This document shows positions 26,360-35,525 of a stretch of 64,000 bases of DNA, piece by piece. Numbering within the stretch: the first letter of the stretch is position 1; every line of letters begins with the position of its first letter. The notes beneath the pieces are model-generated. The model was given only the letters and a program-made list of their open reading frames with translations, was not told where the DNA came from and did not search any database. The stretch comes from Bryobacterales bacterium KBS 96 (GTDB lineage: Bacteria > Acidobacteriota > Terriglobia > Bryobacterales > Bryobacteraceae), in the NCBI GenBank assembly GCA_000381625.1, contig KB906767.1:2396629-2460628 (forward strand). Reading direction: 5' to 3'. The position numbers and the translations under genes are program-made.

Positions 26360-28421
26360 ACTGAAAGTTACTCAGCAACATCTGGAACACGACGCCTATC
26401 TCTACATTCGACAGTCCACACCGCGTCAGGTCGTAGAGAATACGGAAAGCACGCAACGTCAGTATGCCTTGCGTGATCGCGCCGTGGCGCTGGGTTGGCC
26501 GCTCGAACGCATCCACGTGCTCGACTGCGATCTCGGTAAATCAGGTTCACAATCAGCAGGCCGGGATGGGTTTCAGAAGTTGGTTAGTGAGGTCGCCCTC
26601 GGCAAGGCGGGCCTTGTAATGGGGCTGGAGGTATCGCGGTTGGCCCGGAACTCCGCCGACTGGCACCGACTGATCGAGTTATGTTCTCTCGCAGGAGCAC
26701 TCATTCTCGACGAAGATGGAATCTATGACCCGGCTAACTTCAATGACAGGCTCCTTCTTGGTTTGAAAGGGACTATGTCGGAAGCGGAACTTCATTTTCT
26801 CAAGGCGAGAATGCGAGGCGGAATGATCAACAAAGCCCGGCGTGGCGAGCTCGAGATGCGACCGCCCGTCGGTCTGGTTTATCGGGATGACGGTATTCTG
26901 ATCCTCGATCCAGACGCCGAAGTACAAGCTGCGATGCGCCTGGTCTTCGAGACGTTCGACCGGACCGGGTCGGCGATGCAAACCGCGAAGCTGTTCCACG
27001 AGCAAAGTCTCCGGTTCCCTCGGCGCATTCGCAAAGGACTGAATAAGGGTGAACTGCATTGGGTGCGAGCGGCGCACTCTCGAATCCTTCAAGTGCTGCA
27101 CAACCCTCGCTACGCTGGCACATTCGTCTATGGCCGCGTCCGCACTCGCCTTTTGCCAGACGGCAGGCACAGCACGATTAAGGTTCCACGGGCGGAATGG
27201 CAGTTTGTGATTCCGGATGTTCATGTCGGCTACATCAGCTGGGAGCAGTTCGAGACGAATCAAAAGCGCCTCGCTGAAAACGCGCTGGGGTTTGGAGTAA
27301 CACGGAAAGCCGGGCCGGCCCGCGAAGGGCCAGCGCTTCTGCAGGGCCGTGTCATCTGTGGGGTTTGCGGAGAGCGAATGAGCATCCACTACAACATTGC
27401 GTACCATCAAATGGCTCCTACGTATGTGTGTCAGGAGGCCGCCATACGGAGGGCGGAGAAGGTCTGCCAGCGCGTGCCGGGCAGCGTGGTCGATCAGGCG
27501 ATGAGTAATCTCTTACTGGAACTGATGCAGCCGATGACCCTACAGGTCGCCCTGGCAGTCCAACAGGAGGTAGAGGCGCGTGTGACCGAAACCGATGGCT
27601 TGCGGCGAAAGCATGTTGAGCGAGCACAGTACGAGGCTGAACTCGCCCGACGTCGTTACATGAACGTCGATCCGGACCGCCGCCTCGTCGCTGATAGCCT
27701 GGAAGCGGAGTGGAATAACAAACTCCGTATCCTGGCGGAGGCGCAGCAACAGTATGAGCAACAGACACAAAAGCAGCGCCTGTTGATTGACACTGAAACC
27801 CGGAAGCAACTGCTCTCTCTGGCAACCGATTTTCCACGAGTCTGGAATGATCCGTGCGTCGAACCCCGCGAGCGAAAACGTATTCTGCGTCTACTGATTG
27901 AAGATGTAACGCTAATCAACGGAGAAATGATACAGGCCCACGTGCGTCTCCGCGGCGGGGCCACGCGTAGCCTCACCCTTACCAAGCCCTTACCAATCGC
28001 GCAGATTCGAAAGACGAGGCCGGAGGTGGTTGCCGAGATCGATGCACTGCTGGACCATCACTGCGATCGCGAGGTGGCGGAAGTTCTGAATCGACAAGGA
28101 AGGAAGACCTGGCAGGATGAGCCGTTCAACCTGAAGAAGATTGCACATATCCGACAGGCTTTCAATCTGAAATGCCGCTATAGCCGACTGCGGGCTAAAG
28201 GACTGCTCACCGCCAAAGAGATGAGCGTACGGCACGGCGTGACGACTACCACAATTAACGCTTGGGCGAGAGAAGGGCGGCTGAAAAAACACCGCTACGA
28301 CAATGTCCGGCGCTGCCTATACGAACCGTTGGAACAGAATGCTATTCTCAAGGGCCAAGGAGGCCGGCAGGCCAAGCAGCCGATCTTCAACGTTGCACGC
28401 GCCGGACAAGGTGCAGTATGA
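26352..28421 (+). CDS. Large serine recombinase
   Basis: 689 residues. The N-terminal catalytic domain has Ser22 in YIRQSTPRQVVEN, the nucleophile, with Arg in EVSRLARNSADWHRLIELC and the DGIYDPANFNDRLLLGLKGTMSEAELHFLKARM core of the resolvase fold. The recombinase domain follows (RRGELEMRPPVGLVY, HNPRYAGTFVYGR), then a zinc ribbon (ICGVCGERMSIHY and a distal Cys pair), a long coiled coil (residues ~430-510) and a C-terminal HTH (LTAKEMSVRHGVTTTTINAWAREGR). It would cut both strands at a 2-bp core and insert or excise the element. All catalytic features are intact. Confidence 0.95.
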   Translation: MPELKVTQQHLEHDAYLYIRQSTPRQVVENTESTQRQYALRDRAVALGWPLERIHVLDCDLGKSGSQSAGRDGFQKLVSEVALGKAGLVMGLEVSRLARNSADWHRLIELCSLAGALILDEDGIYDPANFNDRLLLGLKGTMSEAELHFLKARMRGGMINKARRGELEMRPPVGLVYRDDGILILDPDAEVQAAMRLVFETFDRTGSAMQTAKLFHEQSLRFPRRIRKGLNKGELHWVRAAHSRILQVLHNPRYAGTFVYGRVRTRLLPDGRHSTIKVPRAEWQFVIPDVHVGYISWEQFETNQKRLAENALGFGVTRKAGPAREGPALLQGRVICGVCGERMSIHYNIAYHQMAPTYVCQEAAIRRAEKVCQRVPGSVVDQAMSNLLLELMQPMTLQVALAVQQEVEARVTETDGLRRKHVERAQYEAELARRRYMNVDPDRRLVADSLEAEWNNKLRILAEAQQQYEQQTQKQRLLIDTETRKQLLSLATDFPRVWNDPCVEPRERKRILRLLIEDVTLINGEMIQAHVRLRGGATRSLTLTKPLPIAQIRKTRPEVVAEIDALLDHHCDREVAEVLNRQGRKTWQDEPFNLKKIAHIRQAFNLKCRYSRLRAKGLLTAKEMSVRHGVTTTTINAWAREGRLKKHRYDNVRRCLYEPLEQNAILKGQGGRQAKQPIFNVARAGQGAV

Positions 28422-28433
28422 AACGTAAGCTTT

Positions 28434-29183
28434 ATCTCTCGGTTTATAAGGACGCGCCGGCATAATGGCTACGGCATAGTGCTGCGCCATCTCGTGATAG
28501 GTCCGGTTCAGATCGGGCTCATAGCGGCAGGCGCGATCGACGCCGGTGCGCGGATTATCGGGTATGACTAACTTGGGAACACCCTCGAAGAACTCGAAAG
28601 CGCGCACGTGGCAGTCGATCCAACTGTGCAGATCCTGATTGCGCGTGGCGTAAACGAAGGTGTAACTCGATGCCCCCATCACCGCCACGAACAACGAGGC
28701 GGAATCGATCTCGCCGGCTTCGCGATGGTAGATCGGAATCTTCGCTCCGGCCCAGTCCACAAACAGTTTTTCGCCGGCTCGATGCTCCTGGCGCAAGACC
28801 ACATCCTGTGTGTTTTTCCAATCGCCGTAGAGCTCGCAGAAGCGGCTGTAGCCGTAACCTTCCGGCTCTTGAGCGCGATACTCCTCCCAAAGCAGCTGCA
28901 AGGTGAGGTGCTTGTGCTTTTGAAGCTGGCTATGCAGCACAACGAAATCGGGAGCGGGGCGATTCTCGCGACCCGCCGGACGCCCGCGCCGGGTCGCGAA
29001 CAGCAACTTCTCCAGATGCGTCTCGTCGCACTCGGCTGGTAGCGGCCAACTGACCCCGGCGGCGGCAAACCGCTCCAGATACCGGTGCACTGTCGACTGA
29101 CCAATGTTGCAACTCCGAGCGATCTGATCCTGCCGCAGACCGAGATCGTATCGGAGGCGAAGTATCTCTTTTATCTTCCGCAT
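28434..29183 (-). pseudogene. istA: istA transposase, N-terminal part (gene split by insertion)
   Basis: 250 codons from the ATG at 29183 (MRKIKEILRLRYDLGLRQDQ), chosen over an upstream TTG because of an AAAGGG site ahead. The HTH QIARSCNIGQSTVHRYLERF is followed by the DDE core: EKLFVDWAGAKIPIY (first Asp) and PKLVIPDNPRTGV (second Asp). It ends PARPYKPRDKA at the GCTTT junction and continues at 25055. The open frame runs ~40 codons into the insert, which is fortuitous. Confidence 0.88.
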
Positions 29184-29279
29184 GGACACCCTTTCTTGGG
29201 CCACGAAATCTCCTCCATGTCCAGTGGAGGAACTTCCGTCCCCGGTTGTCCAGCGCCGCCGTTCAGATGAACTTTGCTT

Positions 29280-29423
29280 TAGAAAATCATTCCGGCATGT
29301 GAATAATGTTTCCGATCCGGCTTCCTTCTTTATTCACTTCCCGCCGGAATCCTTTATTCACATCCCCGGAATCTTTATTCAGAATTTATCGGAACGCCCC
29401 ATTCACATCGCCCGGAATCCGCA
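29280..29423. repeat. Right terminal repeats of the IS21 element
   Basis: At least four related copies stand in a row: CATGTGAATAATG, TTTATTCACTTCCCGCCGGAA, CTTTATTCACATCCCCGGAA and CATTCACATCGCCCGGAAT. They match the left-end motifs and mark the IstA-binding end. Confidence 0.7.
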
Positions 29424-29429
29424 GGCCCG

Positions 29430-29935
29430 CATAATATAGAGTCAGTCCAGAGAGAAGCTTGCTTCCAGAAGGCCACGATGAGTCTGGGTCTTCGGCGCAT
29501 GCGCTTGAGTGTTCTACGGGCGGCTTCGCTGAGTTGCCAGTAATCCTTGGGGCAGACGTTGGGCAATTCGTGCTGCTTCCAATAAGCCCAGATGTATTCC
29601 ACTGGATTCAACTCGGGCGCGTAGCTTGGCGGGAATTCAATGCGAATTCGCCCATTCAAGCTTTGGAGATAATCGCGAACCAGCCGGCTGCGGTGTGCCG
29701 GCAGGCCGTCCCAGACCACCGTCAATGGTCGGGGAATGCAACGCTGCAGCGCTTGCAGGAAATCGATCACCTGCGGCACCTTCAACGAACCGGCGTACAA
29801 GCGGAAATAGAAACTCAAGAAGGTGATCCCGGCGACCGCTGACAAGCTCTTCCAATTGAAGTTGTATTCCAGCACCGGAGTTTCGCCGCGCGGCGCCCAG
29901 GTGCGACAACGGTGCGGCCTGACCAGCGTCAACAA
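29430..29935 (-). pseudogene. IS630-family transposase fragment
   Basis: About 165 residues of the C-terminal DDE_3 core: RPHRCRTWAPRGETPVLEY, VVWDGLPAHRSRLVRDYL (second Asp), FPPSYAPELNPVEYIWAYWK (the Glu in the NPVE motif) and FWKQASLW at the end. The first catalytic Asp, HTH region and start are missing: the frame is cut near 29936 where group II intron sequence begins, and the far end touches the IS21 terminus. It is a dead remnant squeezed between two later insertions. Confidence 0.85.
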
Positions 29936-30070
29936 CTAAATTCCATCGCATTGGTAGGGTCGAGGACTGGCGCAGTGTTCCGAAGGTGAAGCCTAGCTTG
30001 TTACTCCCCGTTTCCTCTGGGAGTGCCTCAATAGCTGAACCGTAAACCTATTTCCAGTCCCCGCCGCATC

Positions 30071-30104
30071 AAACCCACCGTGCAGTTTTCCCGCAGTGGG
30101 CTTT
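30071..30104 (-). ncRNA. Group II intron domain V
   Basis: A 34-nt segment starting AAAGCCCACUGCGGG, with an AAAA tetraloop and the complementary CUGCACGGUGGGUUU arm. It has the AGC triad near the 5' end and the two-stem hairpin with an internal bulge that define domain V. It lies 22 nt after the maturase stop, the standard order. Confidence 0.75.
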
Positions 30105-30126
30105 CCTGTTTGCTTCACAACAAGGT

Positions 30127-31375
30127 TTATGTGACGTGTGGAAATGGAACGGCGTTCGGAAAGCGCCGCACTCGGTACTCAGCAAACAGCCCAAGCGTCT
30201 CATGCAGCCATTTCGTACTCCACCGTTTCCACCCCAACCCTTTGCGCCCTCTCGCACGCATCAAGTGCCTCCGAACCTTCATCTCTACCCATCGTTTGAC
30301 CATCGAGAAGCAGCGGCTCGAATCGCCGATCCGAAAATAATTCACCCAACCTCGCAGGATCGGATTAAATTCCTCAATCACTTTCCTCACGGGCTGACTG
30401 ATGTTACGCCGGAAGATCTCCCGGAGTTTTGCGAACAGCGCGGTCCGCTTCTGCAGCTTCGGCGCATAGTACACTCGCCACACCCGATTACGACTTTGGA
30501 TGCGGCGATACTCAAAACCCAGGAACGAAAAGCTCTCTTCCTTTGCCAGATCCACCATCCGGCTTTTGTCCTCATTGATCTCAACGTGCAGTTTCGCCAA
30601 CTCCTCCCGGACTCGCCTTTCCACCGCTTCAAGCAGCCAGTTATGCCGCCGGTATGCGTCAACTAATATCACCAGGTCATCCGCAAAACGTGCGTATTGA
30701 ATGTTGGTGTATTGTCCGCGCCGCGTAATGGTAATCGCTTTTTCCAGCATCCGATCCACCTCGTTGAGGTAGAGGTTACTGAGCATCGGCGATATCACCC
30801 CGCCTTGCGGTACGCCCTTCTGCCCAGTCGCCTTCAGCGTCGTCTTAAGCAAATGCATGACCGCGTCATCTTGTACCCGCCGCGCTACCTTCTCTAACAA
30901 CAGACAATGCTGAACGTTGTCGAAGTAGGCCCGCAAGTCAATATCAATGATTCGCGTCTTGCCCTCCACGATCGCCTGTGCCACTCGGTTTACCGCTTGG
31001 TGCGCTGTCCGTTTCGGCCGGTATCCATACGAGCCCGGTTGGAAGTCAGCTTCGAAGATCGGCTCCAGAATGAGCTTGAGAGCTCCCTGCACCACTCGGT
31101 CACGGATAGCCGGAATTGACAGAACCCGGACTTTTTTGCCCGCGCCCTTCGGAATCTCCTTCTTCCGCGCCCTCATGGGCCGGTACGTCTTTGAGACCAG
31201 TTCATCCCTTATCTGATCCAGGAAACTCTCCACTCCGCTTTCCTCGATGGCTTCGAACGTGACCCCATCAATCCCGGGTGCCCCGTCATTACTCTTCGCC
31301 ATCTGGTAAGCCTCGTGCAGTGTTTCCCTTTTGCAGACATGGACGTATAGCCCCCAGAAACGCCAAGTTGGTTCC
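30127..31375 (-). pseudogene. ltrA: Group II intron reverse transcriptase/maturase, N-terminus lost
   Basis: About 415 residues of maturase. It runs from EPTWRFWGLYVHVCK through NDGAPGIDGVTFEAI, FQPGSYGYRPKRTAHQAV, QGGVISPMLSNLYLNEVD, the catalytic YARFADDLVIL (FADD box), SFSFLGFEYRR and the X domain/C-terminal NPILRGWVNYFRIGDSSRCF. No HNH endonuclease motif follows. The frame stays open into the IS as far as an ATG at 31548, giving a fortuitous IS-intron fusion; the native start is gone. Reverse transcriptase residues themselves are intact. Confidence 0.85.
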
Positions 31376-32600
31376 TGTGATCCGCAGAAAGTCCATCCGA
31401 GGCTACGCCGCCACTTTTTCAAGCCAATACTCATGGTGGAGTCCTCCGAGAATGGCAGCACTTCGAACCGCGTGGTCCGCAGGAATATGATGGCGATGAG
31501 CGCTCTCCTGCGCAGGAAGACGTAAGGCCGTAGGTATTCCCGGGCCAAGACTCATGTGCGGCCTCGCGTGGTTGAAATGCGCGATCCAAGCCTTCAGGAC
31601 AAACTTGAGATGACTCTCATTGAACGGAATCAACAAGTCCAGGCATTCGCGGCGCAAGGTCCCGCCGAAACGCTCGCACAATGAATTCGCCTTCGGTGCC
31701 TGCACCGGTGTTCGCAACACCCGTACTCCCATGGCGGTTACCTCTTTGTCCAATCCCTTGGAGAAAATGCTGTCCCGGTCGTGAATGAGGAATCGATATG
31801 CATGATCGCCCGGGAGCGCCTCTCGAAACTGTTGCAAGGTCCATTCCGCCGTCGGGTGGGCGGTCACGTTGTGATGGAGAATTCTACGGGTGCCCAGTTC
31901 CATGATCACGAATACGTAAAGCGTGCGGAACGTGGCAGTGACCACAACGAAGAAGTCGCACGCCGCGATCACCTGGGCATGGTTATGGATGAAGGTCAGC
32001 CAACGCTGCTTCGGATCGGGTGTGCGAACCGGATGACCGCTCTGCACGTACTTTCCCACAGTGCGGGGCGATACTCGAATGCCGAGTTTCAGCTTTAATT
32101 CGTTGGCGATGCGTTCCTCGCCCCAAGTCGGATTCGCGACGGCCATCTGTCGGATCAACTGCTGAAGGTCCCTGGGCAAACGCGGACGCCCACTGGGTTT
32201 CGACTTCCACCGCCAGAACAGCCGGAATCCCTTGCGGTGCCAACGAATGAGCGTGTCCGGCTTTACATGGACCAACGCGTCGCGCCATTGGAACATCCGG
32301 CTCAGGGTTGCCATCATCCAGCGCGTGGAATCGTCAGCGCGTCGTGGCCTGACCTTGCGCTCCTGGAAGAGCGCCAGTTGCTTCCGAAGAAACAGATTTT
32401 CCGCGGCGAGCGAACGGCGGGAATGTGCCGCAAGAACAGCCAGTCGGACCAGGTCAAAGACGACCAAGGACACAGTCCGCACACAGTGTCCCGCGGCGCG
32501 GAAGAAGATCAACGAGGCCGGCATCAACGCTCAGGATGCCATGTTTACGGCACGTTACTGGGATGCGATCTGTGTCCGGAAGGAGTTTTTGCGGACCACA
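31376..32600 (-). mobile_element. rve-type insertion sequence, copy 2
   Basis: 1225 bp, same orientation as copy 1 at 5625-6850 and almost identical; one C present in copy 1 near 5656 is missing here. Ends are TGTGATCCGCAGAAAGT and, inward from the right, TGTGGTCCGCAAAAACT. The left end joins the truncated maturase and the right end joins a truncated unknown frame; no target duplication is visible. The two copies are direct repeats about 25.7 kb apart. Confidence 0.85.
31403..32527 (-). CDS. Integrase-core (rve) transposase, copy 2
   Basis: 374 residues, intact, differing from copy 1 by only the two substitutions noted there. All three DDE residues are present (ACDFFVVV, HDRDSIF and CERFGGTLRREC). 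Since both copies are intact, either could mobilise itself or, acting at outer ends, the segment between them. Confidence 0.9.
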   Translation of the reverse strand: MMPASLIFFRAAGHCVRTVSLVVFDLVRLAVLAAHSRRSLAAENLFLRKQLALFQERKVRPRRADDSTRWMMATLSRMFQWRDALVHVKPDTLIRWHRKGFRLFWRWKSKPSGRPRLPRDLQQLIRQMAVANPTWGEERIANELKLKLGIRVSPRTVGKYVQSGHPVRTPDPKQRWLTFIHNHAQVIAACDFFVVVTATFRTLYVFVIMELGTRRILHHNVTAHPTAEWTLQQFREALPGDHAYRFLIHDRDSIFSKGLDKEVTAMGVRVLRTPVQAPKANSLCERFGGTLRRECLDLLIPFNESHLKFVLKAWIAHFNHARPHMSLGPGIPTALRLPAQESAHRHHIPADHAVRSAAILGGLHHEYWLEKVAA

Positions 32601-32852
32601 GCCATCGCCAGCAACGTGTGAGCAGGTGGGTTTTCGACCGTGTGTCGGACGAGTGGTGAATTCCATGATGTTCTCCTTGGTCACCGGCCCTCCACCGCTT
32701 CCGCTACCGGTGTCACCATCTGTTTTGTTCGGCAGTTTCGCAGTACTATGCCGATGTTCGGCCCCTCGCACGGCGTGCATGCCCGGATTATCAACCAATG
32801 CGTCGAGCTGGGCCTGCGTCAGGTCACGTGCCAGTGAGTCAATGATTTGCAA
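32601..32852 (-). pseudogene. Truncated small protein next to IS copy 2
   Basis: An ATG at 32852 opens MQIIDSLARDLTQAQLDALVDNPGMHAVRG, a plausible helical start. A Gly/Ser-rich stretch follows and the frame runs into the IS at 32600. It is probably the start of a gene cut by the insertion; low complexity makes the coding claim weak. Confidence 0.35.
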
Positions 32853-32894
32853 GATATCGGCCAGAATTTTCCGTTATGCTAAACATCGATCACC

Positions 32895-33797
32895 ATGACC
32901 TTTCGACAGGCTAAGTCCCGCCTGCGAACGCTGGTCGCAATGCAATTGAAAAAGCGCCGCTGGCTCATCCCTGCGGTAGCCATTCTCGGCTTTGCGGCTA
33001 CCTCGGTCGCCGTCCTAATACCCGCTGAAAAAGGGCTTACCCTCCTCGCTGCGATCTGGCTGTTCGCGACTGCCTACCTATGGGGATTTTCCGCGCACGC
33101 CTTCCGGTCTCCGCGTTGGCCACCCACCGGCCATTTTCATCGCAGAGAATACGCCGCTGTTTGGGACACTCTTGCGAATTCCGCAGAAACGGGGGCGGTC
33201 GTCGCATCTGGCAAGCAGTATGAAGAGGACGTCCGCGAATCCGCAGCGCCGACAATCCGGAACTTGGACGAGTTCGTCGGCGTGGGAGCCCAAGACGATG
33301 TTTTGGAGATTGGGTGCGGCGTCGGTCGCATTGGCCGTGAGTTGGCCCCGCACTGCCGATTCTGGACCGGTTCGGATATTTCGAAGAACATGCTGACGTA
33401 CGCCACCGAACGGCTGGCGCACCTTAATAACGTGCGCTTGCAACAGCTGCATGGCGGCGGGCTTGGTGAATTTACCGATGGGTCGTTCGACGTGGTTTAC
33501 TGCACGAACATGTTGGCGCATCTGGATGAGATTGATCGCTGGCGCTACGTGCAGGAAGCATTCCGTGTGCTGCGATCTGAAGGCAGGCTATTCCTGGACT
33601 CCATCGACATCGAGTCGGATGAAGGCTGGGCGGCGTTCGTTGGCGGACCATCGCCGGATCTGGAATCAGAGCGTCCGCCCTTTATGCCGAGGGCATCGAC
33701 AGTGGCCGAACTGGAGAACTATGCAAAGCGCGCGGGATTTGGGCAAATTCAATCGCATCGTCGGCCACCGTTGGTGATTATGACCGCGCGAAAATAA
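32895..33797 (+). CDS. Membrane-anchored class I SAM-dependent methyltransferase
   Basis: 300 residues. Two hydrophobic segments near the start (LIPAVAILGFAATSVAVLI and GLTLLAAIWLFATAYLWGF) would anchor it. The catalytic domain has motif I DVLEIGCGVGRIGRELA (SAM binding), DISKNMLTYATERLA, and DGSFDVVYCTNMLAHLDEIDRWRYVQEAFRVLRSEGRLFLDS, the post-I and motif IV-V order of Methyltransf_11/25 enzymes. The substrate is not evident; the membrane anchor suggests a lipid or envelope compound. Confidence 0.87.
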   Translation: MTFRQAKSRLRTLVAMQLKKRRWLIPAVAILGFAATSVAVLIPAEKGLTLLAAIWLFATAYLWGFSAHAFRSPRWPPTGHFHRREYAAVWDTLANSAETGAVVASGKQYEEDVRESAAPTIRNLDEFVGVGAQDDVLEIGCGVGRIGRELAPHCRFWTGSDISKNMLTYATERLAHLNNVRLQQLHGGGLGEFTDGSFDVVYCTNMLAHLDEIDRWRYVQEAFRVLRSEGRLFLDSIDIESDEGWAAFVGGPSPDLESERPPFMPRASTVAELENYAKRAGFGQIQSHRRPPLVIMTARK

Positions 33798-33983
33798 CCT
33801 GGGCGGTCCGACAAGCTCCCAAACAACGCCACAGATTTTTGTTACTGGGCTTTAAGGAGTCGATCCAAAGAGCCTTCGACTACTTGCATTGCAACAAAGT
33901 ATCGCGTTTGGTCCGAAAATTTGAGCCGATGAGCTCGGGGTAGATCGAAGTGCCGAGTAGACGTGTGATGATCCTCGCCGAAT

Positions 33984-34328
33984 TCACAGTTCGTCATGTT
34001 CGAGCACATCATCACAGAGATCCACGATCATGGAGTGAAAGCTAATCTCAAACCAGCTCTGGAACGTGGTCAAATCTCGCTTCGCAGGCCAAACTGCCGG
34101 TACGCGATACCACCCATCCAGCTGTTCTTCGAAAATATCCCTGACGCTTTCCCGCAAATACTCAATCACCTGTTCCTGGCTATCGCACTCCGCCACCAAG
34201 TAGATCGTTGACTCTCGCTGTAGGTCTTCGAGCTTCAGATGGGAACTGGTCGGATCCACTCGGTGAAGCCAATCCAGGAATGGCTGGGCTGGTCTTACTA
34301 CGATCGCTGCCCGGTTGATCGTATCCAT
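33984..34328 (-). CDS. Conserved small acidic protein of unknown function
   Basis: 114 residues, start MDTINRAAIVVRPAQPFLDWLHRVD. It contains STIYLVAECDS, VIEYLRESVRDIFEEQLDGWYRVPAVWP, FQSWFEISFHSMIVDL and an acidic end. The pattern VVRPxxPFLDWL...YL(V/I)...IFE.EL..W is one I recognise from unnamed bacterial proteins. No catalytic motif or transmembrane helix is visible. It stands alone between a methyltransferase and a dead transposase. Confidence 0.65.
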   Translation of the reverse strand: MDTINRAAIVVRPAQPFLDWLHRVDPTSSHLKLEDLQRESTIYLVAECDSQEQVIEYLRESVRDIFEEQLDGWYRVPAVWPAKRDLTTFQSWFEISFHSMIVDLCDDVLEHDEL

Positions 34329-34414
34329 AGCAATGAGAGCAGGATCAGGTCATGCCCGTTCGGTCAAAATACTCGAACATGCTGAAGACAAACAACGTAT
34401 GATGGTCCGCTTCG

Positions 34415-35387
34415 ATGAAGAAAACACAAGTGGCGCGCCTGTTGGCGTACGTGACCGGGATGGTGAATCAGCAGCTTTTGCTGCAGAATGAATACCTGTT
34501 GGCGGAGAATAGAATCCTTCGCGCTCATCTGCCAAACCGCCTTCTATTGACTGATCCGGAGCGGTCCACTCTAGCCGTAATCGGCAAACGACTCGGACGT
34601 CGCGGACTCGAGCCAGTGGCCTCGGCCGCCAGGCCAGACACCATCCTGGCCTGGTTTCGCAAGCTCGTCGCTCAGAAGTTCGATGGCTCCCGGCACCGCC
34701 TCTATCCGGGTCGCCCGCCCATCGGAGCTGAGATCACGGAACTCATAGTCCGCATGGCACGTGAGAATAGCGACTGGGGATACGATCGCATCGCCGGTGC
34801 ACTGAACAATCTGGGCCATTGTGTCTCCGATCAAACCGTGGGTAACATCCTACGCCGTTTTGGTATTGCTCCTGCTCCCAAGCGTCGCCAGCAGATGAGT
34901 TGGGCGGACTTCATCCGCTCCCACATGGCTGTGTTAGCAGGCATTGATTTCTTCACCGCGGAGGTGCTCACTTGGCGCGGGCTGGCAACTTATTATGTGC
35001 TGTTCTTCCTGCCCTTGGAGACGCGCCGCGTCACCCTGGCTGGGATCAGTCAACATTCCCACCGAGGAATGGATGGGGCAAATGGCGCGCCGCGGCGTCG
35101 ATGCAATCGACGGCACCTTGCTTCCGATCCGTTTTGTTCTGCACGATCGCGACAGCAAGTTCTGCCCTTCCTTCCGCGACACGCTTCGTTCGGCCGGTGT
35201 CCAACCTCTCAGCCTGCCTGCCCACAGTCCGAACCTAAATGCCTTCGCCGAACGCTGGGTACGCTCCATCAAAAGCGAGCGTCTATCGAAGGTGATCCTC
35301 TTCGGTGAAGCCTCTTTGCGCCGAGCAATCACTCAATTTATCGAGCATGATCATCTCGAACGCCCTCATCAAGGCAAAGGCAATTAG
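34415..35387 (+). pseudogene. Integrase-core transposase, frameshifted
   Basis: Frame one gives MKKTQVARLLAYVTGMVNQQLLLQNEYLLAEN (coiled-coil start), an HTH (NSDWGYDRIAGALNNLGHCVSDQTVGN) and the first catalytic Asp in VLAGIDFF. Near 35045 the coding moves to another frame: TEEWMGQMARRGVD, FVLHDRDSKFCPSF (second Asp) and HSPNLNAFAERWVRSIKSE (the Glu). It ends RPHQGKGN at a stop, where relatives normally continue with a few more residues. It belongs to the rve integrase-core group but is distinct from the two identical copies. It is inactive as written. Confidence 0.8.
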
Positions 35388-35525
35388 CTGCTCTTCACTG
35401 CCCCCGCCCCGCCACCATCACGACATGCTGGCCGCATCCAATGTCACGAGCGACTCGGCGGACTCCTCAAGTTCTATCAACGCGCCGCATGAATGTTTTG
35501 ATCCTACGGGTAACGAGCTGCTGCC

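Larger units (their letters stand above)
25056..28433 (+). mobile_element. Compact serine-recombinase element inserted in istA
   Basis: The element is 3378 bp and flanked by GCTTT at 25051-25055 and 28429-28433. Deleting one GCTTT plus the insert restores istA exactly in frame (Asp-Lys-Ala-Lys codons). It carries four rightward genes: DUF5372, an HTH protein, a 92-residue protein and a large serine recombinase. The first start codon lies 27 bp from the left edge and the recombinase stop 12 bp from the right edge. Orientation is opposite to istA. The 5-bp repeat may be the recombination core, in which the 2-bp crossover lies. Confidence 0.85.
23283..29423 (-). mobile_element. IS21-family element interrupted by a serine-recombinase element
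   Basis: Both ends carry related termini: TGCGTATTCCGACGATGTGAAT at the left (from 23283) and, read inward from 29423, TGCGGATTCC-GGGCGATGTGAATG. Further copies of the GATGTGAATAAAG-type motif lie inside each end, the multiple terminal repeats typical of IS21. istB and istA run leftward. Removing the 3378-bp insertion at 25056-28433 leaves about 2.76 kb with an intact istA frame. No target duplication was seen. The right end lies against an IS630 transposase fragment, which it seems to truncate. Confidence 0.85.
29936..31375 (-). mobile_element. 5'-truncated group II intron
   Basis: On the minus strand a reverse transcriptase/maturase frame is followed by intron domain V at 30104-30071 and a domain VI-like region with GGGGACTGGAAATAGG and GAGGAAACGGGGAG elements. 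The 3' boundary is near 29936, at the IS630 remnant. The 5' half, including the ribozyme domains I-III and the start of the protein, is missing beyond 31375, where the rve-type IS begins. It cannot splice in this state. Confidence 0.75.

Noticed and set aside
31376-31548. Extended start of the group II maturase inside the IS
   Set aside because: Fortuitous open frame across the IS edge; the native N-terminus is missing.
35388-35525. Continuation of the transposase past its stop
   Set aside because: A few codons after the stop resemble the usual ending, but nothing further is coding.
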